In this document: positions 25,729-35,027 of the stretch, piece by piece
How positions within the stretch are numbered: the stretch's first letter is position 1
Layout: each line of letters opens with the position of its first letter
From: Rhodococcus sp. IEGM 1379
Lineage (GTDB): Bacteria > Actinomycetota > Actinomycetes > Mycobacteriales > Mycobacteriaceae
DNA: 64,000 bases
Assembly (NCBI RefSeq): GCF_030056815.1
Contig: NZ_JASHKR010000014.1
Location: forward strand, 47,524-111,523
Direction: 5' to 3'
Position numbers and translations under genes: made by a program
Notes under the pieces: generated by a model
Database searches by the model: none
What the model saw: only the letters and a program-made list of their open reading frames with translations
What the model was told of the DNA's origin: nothing

Positions 25729-27516
25729 TCAGGAATACAGACCCGTGATCGCACCCTTGTGAGCTTCGTGAATGATGTTGCGCTTGAGCTTGAGCGTCGG
25801 CGTCAACTCGCCGGTCTCCTGCGTGAAGTCGACCTCGAGGATCTTGTACTTCTTGATCTGCTCGGGGTTGGAGACCTTCTTGTTGGCATCGGCGACGGCC
25901 GAATCGATTTCGGCGATGAGATCGGGGTTCTTGATCAGGTCGGCGATAGGAGTTCCGGCTGCGAGACCACTGCGTGCCACCCAGCCGGGCAGGGTTTCCA
26001 GATCGAGTGTGATCAGTGCACCGATGAACGGTTGACCGTCACCGACTACGAGGCACTGGCTGATCAGGACATGCGCGCGAAGTGAATCTTCGAGACCGGC
26101 CGGAGCGACGTTCTTGCCGCCGGCCGTGACGATGATTTCCTTCTTGCGGCCGGTGATCGAGACAAAACCTTCGTTGTCGATCGAGCCGAGGTCGCCAGTG
26201 TGGAACCAGCCGTCGATGATGGACTCTTCGGTGGCCTTGTCGTTGTGCCAGTAGCCGCTGAATACCACGGGGCCTTGGACCAGGAGTTCGCCGTCTTCGG
26301 CGATGCGTGCGGCATGGCCGTTGATGGGCTTGCCGACGGAGCCGACGCGTTGTGCGGCCGAGGTGTTCACCGTGAGGGCGGCGCTGGTCTCGGTGAGGCC
26401 GTAGCCCTCGTAGATCGGGATTCCGACACCACGGAAGAAGTGACCCAGGCGTGCCCCGAGGGCTGCGCCACCGGATACCGCACGTTCGCAGTCGCCGCCG
26501 AGGGCCGCACGCAACTTCGAGTACACCAGCTTGTCGAAAACGGCGTGCTTGAGCTTGAGCGCCAATCCGGGGCCGTTCTTTTCGAGCGACTCGCTGTATT
26601 CGATGGCTGTCGCGGCAGCCTTGTCGAAGATGCCGCCTTTGCCTCCGTCGACGGCCTTCTGGCGTGCCGAGTTGAAGACCTTCTCGAAGACTCGGGGAAC
26701 CGACAGGATGAAGGTCGGTTTGAACACGGCGAACTGTTCGAGCAGTGTCGTGAGATCAGAGGTGTGTGCGACGGTCACCTTGGAGTCGAATGCGCCGAAG
26801 GAGATTGCCCGAGCGAAGACGTGGGCGAGCGGCAGGAACATCAGGGTCTTCTTGCCGGGGACCATGGATTCGGGCATAGCCATGCGGCAGGCCGCAGATT
26901 CGGCGTAGAAGTTGGAGTGTGTCAGCTGGACGCCCTTGGGTCGCCCGGTGGTTCCGGAGGTGTAGATCAACGTTGCCGCCGAAGCGGCTGTGACCTGGTG
27001 GCGACGGGTGTCGAGTTCTTCGTCGGTGATCGCGGCGCCGCGGCTCGACAGTTCTTCGAGAGCACCCGATTCGATGACCAGGACCTCGCGTAGAGCCTCG
27101 GCAGCTTCGGTGACGTCCTTGATCTTCGTCGCCTGATCGGAGGTCTCGATGAGAAGTATCGTAGTAGCGGAGTCCTCGAGGATCCACTGTGCCTGATGCG
27201 GGGACGACGTCTCGTAGATAGCAACGGTGCAGCCGCCGGCAGTCCAGATTGCGTAGTCGATAACGACCCATTCGTACCGTGTTGCCGAGAGGATAGCGAC
27301 GCGGTCGCCGAGCTCCACTCCGGACGCGATCAGACCCTTGGCTACAGCGGAGACCTGCTTGGCGAATTCGACAGCTGTGACGTCGACCCAGGAGCCGTTG
27401 ACGTTGCGCTTGAACGGAACAAATGTCGGGTCTTCCTCGGCATGGCGGAACACTGAATCGGCCATGGAAGCATTCTCCGGAATTGAGAATGACTGTGGAA
27501 CTGAAAACTCACGCAC
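25729..27516 (-). CDS. Long-chain fatty-acyl-CoA synthetase (FadD15-like)
   Basis: 595 aa from GTG 27516, chosen because GGAGGGG sits 6 bases upstream and the resulting N-terminus REFSVPQSF matches the mycobacterial FadD15 type. AMP-binding domain with YTSGTTGRPKG (A3), YEGYGLTETS (A5), GWFHTGDLG (A7) and GRKKEIIVTAGGKNV (A8). The C-terminal catalytic Lys region LKLKRN is present. It activates long-chain fatty acids to acyl-CoA. A CRP/GlxR-like site lies 33 bases upstream. Confidence 0.92.
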   Translation of the reverse strand: MREFSVPQSFSIPENASMADSVFRHAEEDPTFVPFKRNVNGSWVDVTAVEFAKQVSAVAKGLIASGVELGDRVAILSATRYEWVVIDYAIWTAGGCTVAIYETSSPHQAQWILEDSATTILLIETSDQATKIKDVTEAAEALREVLVIESGALEELSSRGAAITDEELDTRRHQVTAASAATLIYTSGTTGRPKGVQLTHSNFYAESAACRMAMPESMVPGKKTLMFLPLAHVFARAISFGAFDSKVTVAHTSDLTTLLEQFAVFKPTFILSVPRVFEKVFNSARQKAVDGGKGGIFDKAAATAIEYSESLEKNGPGLALKLKHAVFDKLVYSKLRAALGGDCERAVSGGAALGARLGHFFRGVGIPIYEGYGLTETSAALTVNTSAAQRVGSVGKPINGHAARIAEDGELLVQGPVVFSGYWHNDKATEESIIDGWFHTGDLGSIDNEGFVSITGRKKEIIVTAGGKNVAPAGLEDSLRAHVLISQCLVVGDGQPFIGALITLDLETLPGWVARSGLAAGTPIADLIKNPDLIAEIDSAVADANKKVSNPEQIKKYKILEVDFTQETGELTPTLKLKRNIIHEAHKGAITGLYS

Positions 27517-27549
27517 TTTGACCCCTCCAGTGACAACTGACATTTCTGA

Positions 27550-27565
27550 TGTGCATTGCATCACA
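27550..27565. promoter_or_regulatory. CRP/GlxR-like palindrome
   Basis: Read on the minus strand, TGTGATGCAATGCACA is one mismatch from TGTGA-N6-TCACA and lies just upstream of the fadD15-like start. Confidence 0.5.
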
Positions 27566-27654
27566 TTAGTCGGTATTTTGCACTGTCGTTACTATTCGGT
27601 AGACCAATCTGCGTGTCGACCTGGGTTTTGATGTTACGAAGCGTTCACAGTTAC

Positions 27655-28353
27655 TTAGGCTGCGTGGTCCAGTGACCGTCCGTGGACCGACAGCCAGCGC
27701 CTGATTGCGTAGTCCAACCGGTCAGGCTTGACACCGAGTTGCGCAGCGGTTGCTGCGAGGATCTCCGCCGTGTTCGACGGGCGCTCGTCGGTGCCCAACG
27801 TCGTGCCGATGAATGTGTCGGCTGCTGAGCCGAGATCGATGTGGGGGATGCCCGCCAGCATCAGCAGGTGTGCCCAGGTCACATCTGCGTCGGAACCGCA
27901 GGCTTCTGTCCACGCCCGGCGAACCGCGTCGAGGGAGTGATCGGAATCGGCGGCCGAGAGAAGGTCTTCGACGGAGTCGATGTGGAGGTAGTGAAGTTTC
28001 TCGGCAACCTGCTGGATGTGCCGCGCCTCGATCGGGACGCCGGTCGCGCTGTAGCGCCGCTTGTAGGAGCCGATCTTGCCGGCCCACTGATCCGAGCTGC
28101 CGGCCTCCTCGAATGTTCGCAGGAGTTCGCGGGCACCGTCGGTGACGGGGTTCTTGTCTCGGGCTTGTCGGTAGGCCAGATAACGATCGACGACAGCAAC
28201 TTCGCTGTGTCCGCTGCTCGACTGCACCGATTCGATGATGCACAGCGCGAGACTCGCTCGGTATGCATCCGAAGCCACCCACGCGGATGGGTCGCCCAGT
28301 CGGTCGCGGCACGCTGCTGCGACTGCGTCGACGGTATCTGTCGGGATGCTCAC
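27655..28353 (-). CDS. Hypothetical protein, alpha-helical
   Basis: 232 aa from GTG 28353, supported by GGAGG 5 bases upstream (the open frame extends 27 codons further without a ribosome site). No membrane segments or signal peptide. The composition is helical and acidic, with a middle DQWAGKIGSYKRRYS segment and a C-terminal LLMLAGIPHIDLGSAADTFI stretch faintly like a helix-hairpin-helix, but I do not assign a family. Separated from the fadD gene by 138 bases. Confidence 0.7.
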   Translation of the reverse strand: MSIPTDTVDAVAAACRDRLGDPSAWVASDAYRASLALCIIESVQSSSGHSEVAVVDRYLAYRQARDKNPVTDGARELLRTFEEAGSSDQWAGKIGSYKRRYSATGVPIEARHIQQVAEKLHYLHIDSVEDLLSAADSDHSLDAVRRAWTEACGSDADVTWAHLLMLAGIPHIDLGSAADTFIGTTLGTDERPSNTAEILAATAAQLGVKPDRLDYAIRRWLSVHGRSLDHAA

Positions 28354-28464
28354 GATGTCCTCCAGAAAAAGCTTGCCGGTGTTATTTCTTGCTCCACACG
28401 GGCTATCGACACCTGGGGTCAAAATGTTGCACACATCACATAAACGTTCCGAATTGCCTGAAAA

Positions 28465-29094
28465 CTACTGTTCGAGGAGGTTGACGACCTCGGTATCGGT
28501 CAACTGGTGGAAATCTTCGAAAGCCGCGCCGACGCCGCCGAGCAGTGGCGGGACGTACGGACAGATAACGGCATCGGTCAAGTTTTCGAGCAGGCGCATC
28601 GCCTCGGGCGAAGCGATCGGTACAGCCACGATGACGCCGTCAGCACCTTGTTCACGAGCGCATTGCGCCGCGACGGCAGCGCTCGCTCCCGTTGCCATTC
28701 CGTCGTCGACGATGACGGCGGTTCTGCCGACGAGCGAGACCGGGGTGCGACGGTTTCGGAGAACATTCGCTCGTCGCTGCAGTTCGGCGCGTTCGGTGCG
28801 CTCGATCCGTCGTAACGCTTCGGGCGAGACTTGCTCCGCTGCAATCACGTCGTGGTTGAGTACGCGGACGTCACCTTCGCCGATCGCGCCGAGAGCGAGT
28901 TCAGGATTTCGGGGAGACCCGAGTTTGCGCACGACGATGATGTCGAGCGGTGCGTGCAGGGCGGTCGCGACCTCGGCCGCGACGGGAACCCCTCCACGAG
29001 GGAGTCCGAGGATGACCGGGTCGTGAAGTTGTGCAGGGTCCAGCCAGCCGGAGAGTGTTCGTCCGGCGGCAAATCGATCTCGATAATGTGCCAT
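28465..29094 (-). CDS. Phosphoribosyltransferase family protein
   Basis: 209 aa from ATG 29094 (AGGA upstream). Type I PRTase fold: PRPP loop VIVDDGMATGAS (about residues 120-131), an N-terminal LPRGGVPVAAEVA loop and RKLGSPRNPELALGAI. This form (PRGG...RKLG.P...E.A.GA) is the actinobacterial predicted phosphoribosyltransferase group often found near erythromycin-esterase or dienelactone hydrolase genes; substrate unknown. The nitrilase-family gene starts 900 bases upstream on the same strand. Confidence 0.88.
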   Translation of the reverse strand: MAHYRDRFAAGRTLSGWLDPAQLHDPVILGLPRGGVPVAAEVATALHAPLDIIVVRKLGSPRNPELALGAIGEGDVRVLNHDVIAAEQVSPEALRRIERTERAELQRRANVLRNRRTPVSLVGRTAVIVDDGMATGASAAVAAQCAREQGADGVIVAVPIASPEAMRLLENLTDAVICPYVPPLLGGVGAAFEDFHQLTDTEVVNLLEQ

Positions 29095-29167
29095 CGCTGT
29101 CCTGGTGGAGAACGACCCTTGGGGATTTACCGGTGAAGCGCCACTTTCGACGCTACTCGTATTTCCG

Positions 29168-29995
29168 TCACCGTTCGATAATTGTGAACCGCCGCAACGC
29201 GAGAGCCGGATTCTTCTGACGAACCTCGTGGATTCGCGAGCTCGAGACGGGTGTCGACGCGACGCCGACCTGCTCGCCGAGTGAGCAGAGCACAACACCC
29301 ATGGGGTCGACGATCATGCTTGCGCCGGCGCCGCCGCGCGCACTCTGGTCCGCGGCTGCGATGTACATGGTGTTCTCGATAGCCCGGGCACGAATAAGGG
29401 TCGTCCAGTGATCTTCTTTCAACGGGCCCGGAACCCACTGGGCCGGAAGTAGGAGAACGTCGGCGCCGGCATCGACGATGCGACGAGTCACCTCGGGGAA
29501 GCGGAGGTCGTAGCAGGTCTGCAGTCCGAAAGTCAGACCTTCGCACAGGAAGGTCTGCGGCTCGTCGATCTCGCCTGGTGCGATTACTGCCGATTCCAGA
29601 TATCCGAATGCGTCGTAGAGATGAAGCTTCCGGTAGGTGGCGGCAAGTTCGCCTCCCGGGCCCATTGCGACAAGGGTGTTGGAGATTCTGCTCACGTTGC
29701 GCAGTCGCTCGTTCATTCCGGCTACGAGGAAGATTCCGAGGTCCGCGGCGATGGCAGCCAGACCCGAACCGAACGTGCCGTCAAGGTCTTCGGCGGTGTC
29801 GATCAGGCGCTCGTCGGTACGGGGCGCGGTATACATGGAGTACTCCGGTGCGACTACCACTTTTGCGCCCTGAACAGCGGCTTCGGTGGCAAGTGAACGT
29901 AGTGCGTCGAGGTTCGCCGCCTTGTCCATGCCGGGAGCGAACTGCGCAACGGCAACGACGGTCCGTGAGGGGGGCGTGGGGGTGTCCTCGGTCAT
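29168..29995 (-). CDS. Carbon-nitrogen hydrolase (nitrilase superfamily amidase)
   Basis: 275 aa. The catalytic Glu-Lys-Cys triad is visible: Glu in VVAPEYSMY, Lys in YRKLHLYDAF and Cys in LQTCYDLRFPE. RKLHLYDAF followed by DLRFPE is the pattern of the Nit/omega-amidase and deaminated-glutathione amidase branch, which repairs or recycles omega-amides. Cytosolic, complete. Divergent from the DEAD-box helicase gene. Confidence 0.9.
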   Translation of the reverse strand: MTEDTPTPPSRTVVAVAQFAPGMDKAANLDALRSLATEAAVQGAKVVVAPEYSMYTAPRTDERLIDTAEDLDGTFGSGLAAIAADLGIFLVAGMNERLRNVSRISNTLVAMGPGGELAATYRKLHLYDAFGYLESAVIAPGEIDEPQTFLCEGLTFGLQTCYDLRFPEVTRRIVDAGADVLLLPAQWVPGPLKEDHWTTLIRARAIENTMYIAAADQSARGGAGASMIVDPMGVVLCSLGEQVGVASTPVSSSRIHEVRQKNPALALRRFTIIER

Positions 29996-30068
29996 GGTTC
30001 TTACGCTAGGCGAAACCGCCGGTGAACGTGGATGTGTCGTAGTCGATCACCAGGTATGTAGTCGTGGC

Positions 30069-30074
30069 TATACT
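30069..30074 (+). promoter_or_regulatory. Candidate -10 element
   Basis: TATACT 23 bases before the DEAD-box helicase ATG. No good -35 hexamer is visible and the gene has no clear ribosome site, so a short or leaderless transcript is plausible. Confidence 0.3.
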
Positions 30075-30097
30075 CCTTCGGCTAAACTGCTGGTCAA

Positions 30098-31849
30098 ATG
30101 AGTGATATTGAGCGTGACCCCGAACCCCCAACATTTGCCGACCTCGACATCGATGATCGGGTACTGAAGGCACTGTCTGACGTGGGCTACGAGTCGCCCT
30201 CGCCGATCCAGGCTGCCACCATTCCTCCGCTGCTCGAAGGCAAGGATGTTGTCGGACTTGCCCAGACCGGCACCGGCAAGACAGCGGCATTCGCCATTCC
30301 TGTCCTGTCGCGTATCGATACGTCGGTCAAGCAGACTCAGGCGCTGGTGCTTGCTCCTACCCGTGAGCTCGCACTGCAGGTAGCCGAGGCTTTCGGCAAG
30401 TACTCCGCCCACATCCCCGGGCTGAATGTCCTGCCGATCTACGGTGGCCAGAGCTACGGCGTTCAGCTGTCCGGCTTGCGCCGCGGCGCGCACGTCGTCG
30501 TCGGTACGCCGGGCCGTGTCATCGACCACCTCGAGAAGGGCACTCTCGACCTGACCAATCTCGCCTACCTCGTTCTCGACGAGGCCGACGAGATGCTGAA
30601 GATGGGTTTCCAGGAGGACGTCGAACGCATCCTCCGTGACACTCCCAGCCAGAAGCAGGTCGCACTGTTCTCCGCGACGATGCCCGGATCCATCCGCCGC
30701 ATCTCGAAGCAGTACCTGAACAACCCGGTCGAGATCACCGTCAAGTCCAAGACGTCGACGGCTTCGAACATCAATCAGCGCTACATCCAGGTTGCGCATC
30801 AGCGCAAGCTCGACGCCCTGACTCGTGTTCTCGAGGTCGAAACCTTCGAAGCGATGATCATCTTCGTTCGCACCAAGCAGGCAACCGAAGAGTTGGCCGA
30901 GAAGCTTCGCGCTCGCGGGCATTCTGCTGCTGCCATCAACGGCGACATCGTCCAGACGCAGCGCGAGCGGACCATCGGTCAGCTCAAGAACGGTGCCCTC
31001 GACATCCTCGTGGCCACCGACGTTGCCGCCCGCGGTCTCGACGTCGAGCGCATCTCGCACGTCGTCAACTACGACATCCCGCACGACACCGAGTCCTACG
31101 TGCACCGCATCGGCCGTACCGGTCGCGCGGGCCGTCAGGGTGACGCGTTGCTGTTCGTCGCTCCGCGTGAGCGTCATCTGCTCAAGTCCATCGAGAAGGC
31201 GACGCGTCAGCCGCTTGCCGAGATGCAGCTGCCCAGCGTCGACGACGTCAACGCTCAGCGTGTCTCCAAGTTCGGCGATTCCATCACCGAGAGCCTGGCG
31301 TCCGAGAATCTGGCGTTGTTCCGCAAGATGATCGAAGATTACGACCAGGAACATGACGTTCCGCTCATCGACATCGCGGCAGCACTCGCAGTGCAGTCGC
31401 GTGACGGCGACGCATTCCTTCTTGCTCCCGAGCCGCCGGCACCGCCGCGTCGTGAGCGTGAGCCTCGCGAGCCGCGACCGCCGCGCAAGTTCGACGACCG
31501 TGAGGCGCCGCGTTCGCGCGGACCCGAGGGCCAGGAATTGGCGACGTACCGCATTGCGGTCGGTAAGCGTCACCGTGTTGTTCCGGGTGCCATTGTCGGC
31601 GCTATCGCCAACGAGGGTGGCCTGCGTCGAAGCGACTTCGGGCACATCAGCATTCGTCCCGATCACAGCATCGTCGAGTTGCCTGCAGATCTGTCCAACG
31701 AGACCCTCGAGGCTCTTCGTCGGACTCGTATCTCCGGTGTCCTGATCCAGCTGCAGCCTGATTTCGGACCGCCGCAGGGCCGTCCGGCCGGCGGCCGTGG
31801 TGGTCGTGATGACCGTCGCGGTGGCGGACGCGATCGCTTCGAAGACTGA
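30098..31849 (+). CDS. deaD: DEAD-box ATP-dependent RNA helicase (DeaD/CsdA-like)
   Basis: 583 aa. Q motif (PSPIQAATIP), motif I AQTGTGKT, Ia PTRELALQ, II VLDEADEML, III SATMP, V TDVAARGLD and VI HRIGRTGRAG: a complete helicase core in residues 1-370. After a Pro/Arg-rich linker comes a DbpA-type RNA-binding domain (YRIAVGKRHRVVPGAIVGAIANE...), then an RGG-rich tail (GGRGGRDDRRGGG). Likely works in ribosome assembly and mRNA turnover, often cold-induced. Ends at a strong terminator. Confidence 0.95.
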   Translation: MSDIERDPEPPTFADLDIDDRVLKALSDVGYESPSPIQAATIPPLLEGKDVVGLAQTGTGKTAAFAIPVLSRIDTSVKQTQALVLAPTRELALQVAEAFGKYSAHIPGLNVLPIYGGQSYGVQLSGLRRGAHVVVGTPGRVIDHLEKGTLDLTNLAYLVLDEADEMLKMGFQEDVERILRDTPSQKQVALFSATMPGSIRRISKQYLNNPVEITVKSKTSTASNINQRYIQVAHQRKLDALTRVLEVETFEAMIIFVRTKQATEELAEKLRARGHSAAAINGDIVQTQRERTIGQLKNGALDILVATDVAARGLDVERISHVVNYDIPHDTESYVHRIGRTGRAGRQGDALLFVAPRERHLLKSIEKATRQPLAEMQLPSVDDVNAQRVSKFGDSITESLASENLALFRKMIEDYDQEHDVPLIDIAAALAVQSRDGDAFLLAPEPPAPPRREREPREPRPPRKFDDREAPRSRGPEGQELATYRIAVGKRHRVVPGAIVGAIANEGGLRRSDFGHISIRPDHSIVELPADLSNETLEALRRTRISGVLIQLQPDFGPPQGRPAGGRGGRDDRRGGGRDRFED

Positions 31850-31861
31850 TCTTTTTCGCTG

Positions 31862-31899
31862 AACAGGCGCTGCTCTCCAATCGGAGGGCAGCGCCTGTT
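31862..31899 (+). terminator. Rho-independent terminator
   Basis: 12-bp perfect stem AACAGGCGCTGC/GCAGCGCCTGTT that continues inward (one G-U, then four pairs) to an AATC loop, followed by TTTTGTTTG. Lies 13 bases after the helicase stop. Confidence 0.9.
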
Positions 31900-31932
31900 T
31901 TGTTTGTCAGCGCTTGTTTGTCAGCATGAATG

Positions 31933-33837
31933 TCAGAGGACGCTCGGTTCGAGATCGTCGGGAGCGGGTTGCTCACTGCCGGTATCGAATTGAGTGCGGT
32001 ACAGCTCGGCGTACCGGCCGCTGTGGGCGAGCAGTTCGGTGTGAGTGCCGCGCTCGATGATCCGTCCGGCTTCGACGACCAGAATCAGGTCGGCGGCGCG
32101 GATGGTGGAGAGTCGGTGCGCGATCACGACTGCAGTGCGCCCGGCTAGAGCTTCGCCCAGGGCTTCCTGAACTGCAGCCTCGGATGTCGAGTCAAGGTGG
32201 GCGGTGGCTTCGTCGAGGATCACGACTCTCGGCTGAGCCAAGAGCAACCGAGCAATGGTCAGACGTTGACGCTCACCGCCGGACAACCGGTATCCGCGTT
32301 CTCCGACAACGGTTTCGAGTCCGTCGGGCAAGGACGCAACGAGGCTGGTGAGCCTCGACCGCTCCAACACCTCACGCAACTCTTCCTCCGTGGCACCGGG
32401 CCGCGCGAGTAGCAGATTGGATCGCAAACTTTCGTGGAACAGGTGCCCGTCCTGGGTGACCATGCCGACGGTTTCCCGAATGGAGTCGGTGGTCAGATCT
32501 CGGACGTCGACCCCGCCGAGTTCGACAGAACCAGAATCGACGTCGTAGAGGCGCGGAATCATCTGAGCGATAGTCGACTTTCCGGCGCCGGATGTGCCGA
32601 CGAGTGCCACCATCTGGCCGGCTTCGGTGCGGAATGACAACTCGTGCAGGACGTCCTCGCCGCCACGGTTGTCGAGGATCGCTACCTCCTCGAGTGAGGC
32701 GAGAGAGACCTTGTCCGCGGACGGGTAGGCAAATTTCACGTTCTTGAATTCGACGGATACCGGTCCGTCGGGAACTACACCCGCATCAGGCTTTTCGGTG
32801 ATGAGCGGGGCCAGGTCGAGAACTTCGAAGACACGCTCGAAACTGACGAGGGCGCTCATGACGTCCATGCGCGCACTGGCGAGTGCGGTCAAGGGTGAGT
32901 ACAGCCGAGTGAGTAGCAATGCCATCGAGACAACGGCGCCGGCATCCAACTGCCCGCGCAATGCGTAGTAGCCGCCGAGGCCGTAGACCAGTGCAAGGGC
33001 CAGAGCCGAGACAAGCGTCAGCGCGGTCACAAAGATGGACTGCAGCATGGCGGTACGGACGCCGATGTTACGGACCCGTCGGGCTCGGACCGCGAACTCG
33101 GTGGATTCCTGTGCGGGGCGGCCGAAGAGTTTGACCAGCGTTGCTCCCGGTGCCGAGAAGCGTTCGGTCATCTGAGTGCTCATAGCCGAATTGTGATTGG
33201 CGGCTTCACGACTGAGAGCGGCGAGTCTCGCGCCCATACGCCTGGCCGGGATCACGAATATCGGTAGCAGCAGCAGTGCAAGCAGGGTGATCTGCCACGA
33301 AATTCCGAGCATGACAACAAGCGTGATCACCAAGGTGACCAAGTTACTGACCACCCCGGACAGTGTATTGCTGAACGCGCGCTGCGCACCGATCACGTCG
33401 TTGTTGAGTCGGCTGACGAGTGCGCCCGTACGAGTCCTGGTGAAGAATGCGATGGGCATCTTCTGGACGTGGTCGAACACTGCGGTCCGCAGGTGCAGGA
33501 TCAGGTCTTCACCGATACTTGCGGAGAGCCATCGCGTCAGCAGTCCGAGAGCTGCTTCGAGCAGAGCCACCAGTGCGATCAGCCCGGCCAGGATCACGAC
33601 CACGCTGACGGCGTCGCCACCCACTATCGCGTTGACCACGTCGCCGGCCAGCACCGGAGTGGCGACGGCCAGTGCGGCGGTAACCACGCTGAGTACGAGA
33701 AACCAACTCAGATTGCGCTTCTGGGGGACCGCGAATGTCGCGATACGCTTGAGCGCCTTCTTCGAGAACGGCCGTCTGTCTTCTTGCCCGTGCATCGCGT
33801 TGTACATCGCGTTCCGCGCGGTTAATTCCATACTCAT
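31933..33837 (-). CDS. ABC exporter half-transporter (TMD-NBD)
   Basis: 634 aa from ATG 33837 (AAGGA 8 bases upstream). Transmembrane domain with six helices (residues 50-330), then an NBD with Walker A GTSGAGKST, Q-loop VTQDGHLFH, signature LSGGERQR, Walker B VVILDEATAHLD and H-loop IAHRLST, all canonical. Homodimeric exporter of the MsbA/BmrA type; lipids or drugs are typical substrates. A large inverted repeat lies directly before the start, suggesting specific regulation. Not linked to a partner half-transporter. Confidence 0.9.
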   Translation of the reverse strand: MSMELTARNAMYNAMHGQEDRRPFSKKALKRIATFAVPQKRNLSWFLVLSVVTAALAVATPVLAGDVVNAIVGGDAVSVVVILAGLIALVALLEAALGLLTRWLSASIGEDLILHLRTAVFDHVQKMPIAFFTRTRTGALVSRLNNDVIGAQRAFSNTLSGVVSNLVTLVITLVVMLGISWQITLLALLLLPIFVIPARRMGARLAALSREAANHNSAMSTQMTERFSAPGATLVKLFGRPAQESTEFAVRARRVRNIGVRTAMLQSIFVTALTLVSALALALVYGLGGYYALRGQLDAGAVVSMALLLTRLYSPLTALASARMDVMSALVSFERVFEVLDLAPLITEKPDAGVVPDGPVSVEFKNVKFAYPSADKVSLASLEEVAILDNRGGEDVLHELSFRTEAGQMVALVGTSGAGKSTIAQMIPRLYDVDSGSVELGGVDVRDLTTDSIRETVGMVTQDGHLFHESLRSNLLLARPGATEEELREVLERSRLTSLVASLPDGLETVVGERGYRLSGGERQRLTIARLLLAQPRVVILDEATAHLDSTSEAAVQEALGEALAGRTAVVIAHRLSTIRAADLILVVEAGRIIERGTHTELLAHSGRYAELYRTQFDTGSEQPAPDDLEPSVL

Positions 33838-33845
33838 GTCGGCGT

Positions 33846-33896
33846 CCTTCGTGTCGTACCGGCACCGAACGTTACGTTGTCGGTACGACACGAAGG
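33846..33896. repeat. 16-bp perfect inverted repeat in the ABC exporter 5' region
   Basis: Arms 33846-33861 and 33881-33896 (CCTTCGTGTCGTACCG and its exact complement), 19-base spacer, 8 bases from the ABC start codon. It could be a double operator or an mRNA hairpin that includes the ribosome-binding region. Confidence 0.75.
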
Positions 33897-33932
33897 TAGA
33901 ACCTCAAGCGCGCTAGAGGTCAAGTGGGTGGG

Positions 33933-34523
33933 TTATCGGGCTACGTCCACCACAACACGGATTGGATCGCTGAGCGTGGTCACCGAGAAGGGGCGCTTCT
34001 CGGTGACGCCGATGAACGACTGGGTCACGCCTTCGAATACCGAGGACCCGTTGACCTCGGTGACCACGCCACCGGCAACTCCGGGAACGGGATTGGGTCC
34101 GGAGTACTGCTCCACGCCGCTGTCGAACGGGTAGGCGGATCCGTCGATCAGCACCTGGATAATTGCGCCGCCCGCGACATTCATGGGCTTGCCGCTACCT
34201 TCCTGAACTGCTGCGTCGACGTACTTGACGCGCCATCCGGGCGTTCCCGTGCCGCCCATTTCGTACACGACGCGATCGAAGTTCTCGTGTGCGCCGATCC
34301 GGACATCAGTGACAGTCAGCCTTGATTCGGACACTGCTGCCGAGGTTTTGTCCGAGCTGTCCGTCGGAGCGGGTTCAGGCGCGGCGCCCGAACTGGTAGT
34401 CGGGGACGCCGAGGATATCGCTGCGGTCGGTGTCGCGACGGTTTCCTGCGAGCAAGCGGTGAGGCTTACACCTACTGCGATGGCAGCGATGGCGGCAAAT
34501 GATCTCGTCCGGTTCGTTGTCAT
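33933..34523 (-). CDS. Lipoprotein with AMIN-like domain
   Basis: 196 aa from ATG 34523. Lipoprotein signal peptide: Arg-rich start, hydrophobic SFAAIAAIAVGVSL, lipobox LTAC with Cys at residue 24. A Ser/Thr/Pro/Ala linker of about 45 residues follows, then a beta-rich domain (RIGAHENFDRVVYEMGGTGTPGWRVKYVD) of the kind found in actinobacterial AMIN-like proteins, which are thought to bind cell-wall components. Exported and anchored in the membrane outer face. It lies upstream of the ABC exporter gene, separated from it by the inverted repeat. Confidence 0.85.
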   Translation of the reverse strand: MTTNRTRSFAAIAAIAVGVSLTACSQETVATPTAAISSASPTTSSGAAPEPAPTDSSDKTSAAVSESRLTVTDVRIGAHENFDRVVYEMGGTGTPGWRVKYVDAAVQEGSGKPMNVAGGAIIQVLIDGSAYPFDSGVEQYSGPNPVPGVAGGVVTEVNGSSVFEGVTQSFIGVTEKRPFSVTTLSDPIRVVVDVAR

Positions 34524-34579
34524 GCATCGATCGTAGGGCTCGCGACAGGCGACGCGGCGAGCGCGGTGCTCAGAGTTGT

Positions 34580-35005
34580 CTAATCGATATCGCCGTCGAC
34601 GTAGAGCCACTGCCCGTCGATCCGTTCGAACCTGCTGCGCTCGTGGAGAATTCCGTGTTCCCGTCCGAAAGAGTAGTGGGCGCTGAACTCCACGATGCCT
34701 TCGGAATCGAACAGGCTGCCGCGTTCGGTGTCCAAGATTTCGAGCCGAGTCCATTGCTGGTCGGTGTCCAGATCCAACGTCGACGGGCGGTGGTCGGAAT
34801 GCCAAGTCCTCAGCAGATATTCGGTATCGAGTACGGCGAAAGCCGTGTACCGCGAACGCATCAGTGTTTCGGCTGTGGGTGCGGTGGCCTGTCCGGAGAG
34901 GTATCGGCCGCAGCACTCGCCCAACGGATTCCCGCTCCCGCAGGGGCAGGGAGAAGTCGGGGTGAGGGCAGACGGGTCGAATCGAGTGGGGCGGCGCGAA
35001 GTCAC
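34580..35005 (-). CDS. YchJ family protein (SEC-C-like zinc motif)
   Basis: 141 aa from GTG 35005. The N-terminal CPCGSGNPLGECCGRYL is the SEC-C/YchJ zinc-binding motif, followed by the YchJ core (LMRSRYTAFAVLDTEYLLRTWH, VEFSAHY, HERSRFERIDGQWLYVDG). Full length for the UPF0225 family. Molecular role unknown; the C-terminal domain has the NTF2-like fold. Probably in an operon with the acyl-CoA synthetase upstream (22 bases apart). Confidence 0.92.
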   Translation of the reverse strand: MTSRRPTRFDPSALTPTSPCPCGSGNPLGECCGRYLSGQATAPTAETLMRSRYTAFAVLDTEYLLRTWHSDHRPSTLDLDTDQQWTRLEILDTERGSLFDSEGIVEFSAHYSFGREHGILHERSRFERIDGQWLYVDGDID

Positions 35006-35027
35006 CGCCCCATTACAGCACGAGAAC

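Noticed and set aside
28354..28440. Another CRP/GlxR site near 28425-28441
   Set aside because: The best match has two or more mismatches in the second half-site, too weak to list with the other three.
30068..31666. 532-codon antisense frame over the DEAD-box gene
   Set aside because: The plus-strand helicase has every expected motif; the antisense product has no recognisable domain.
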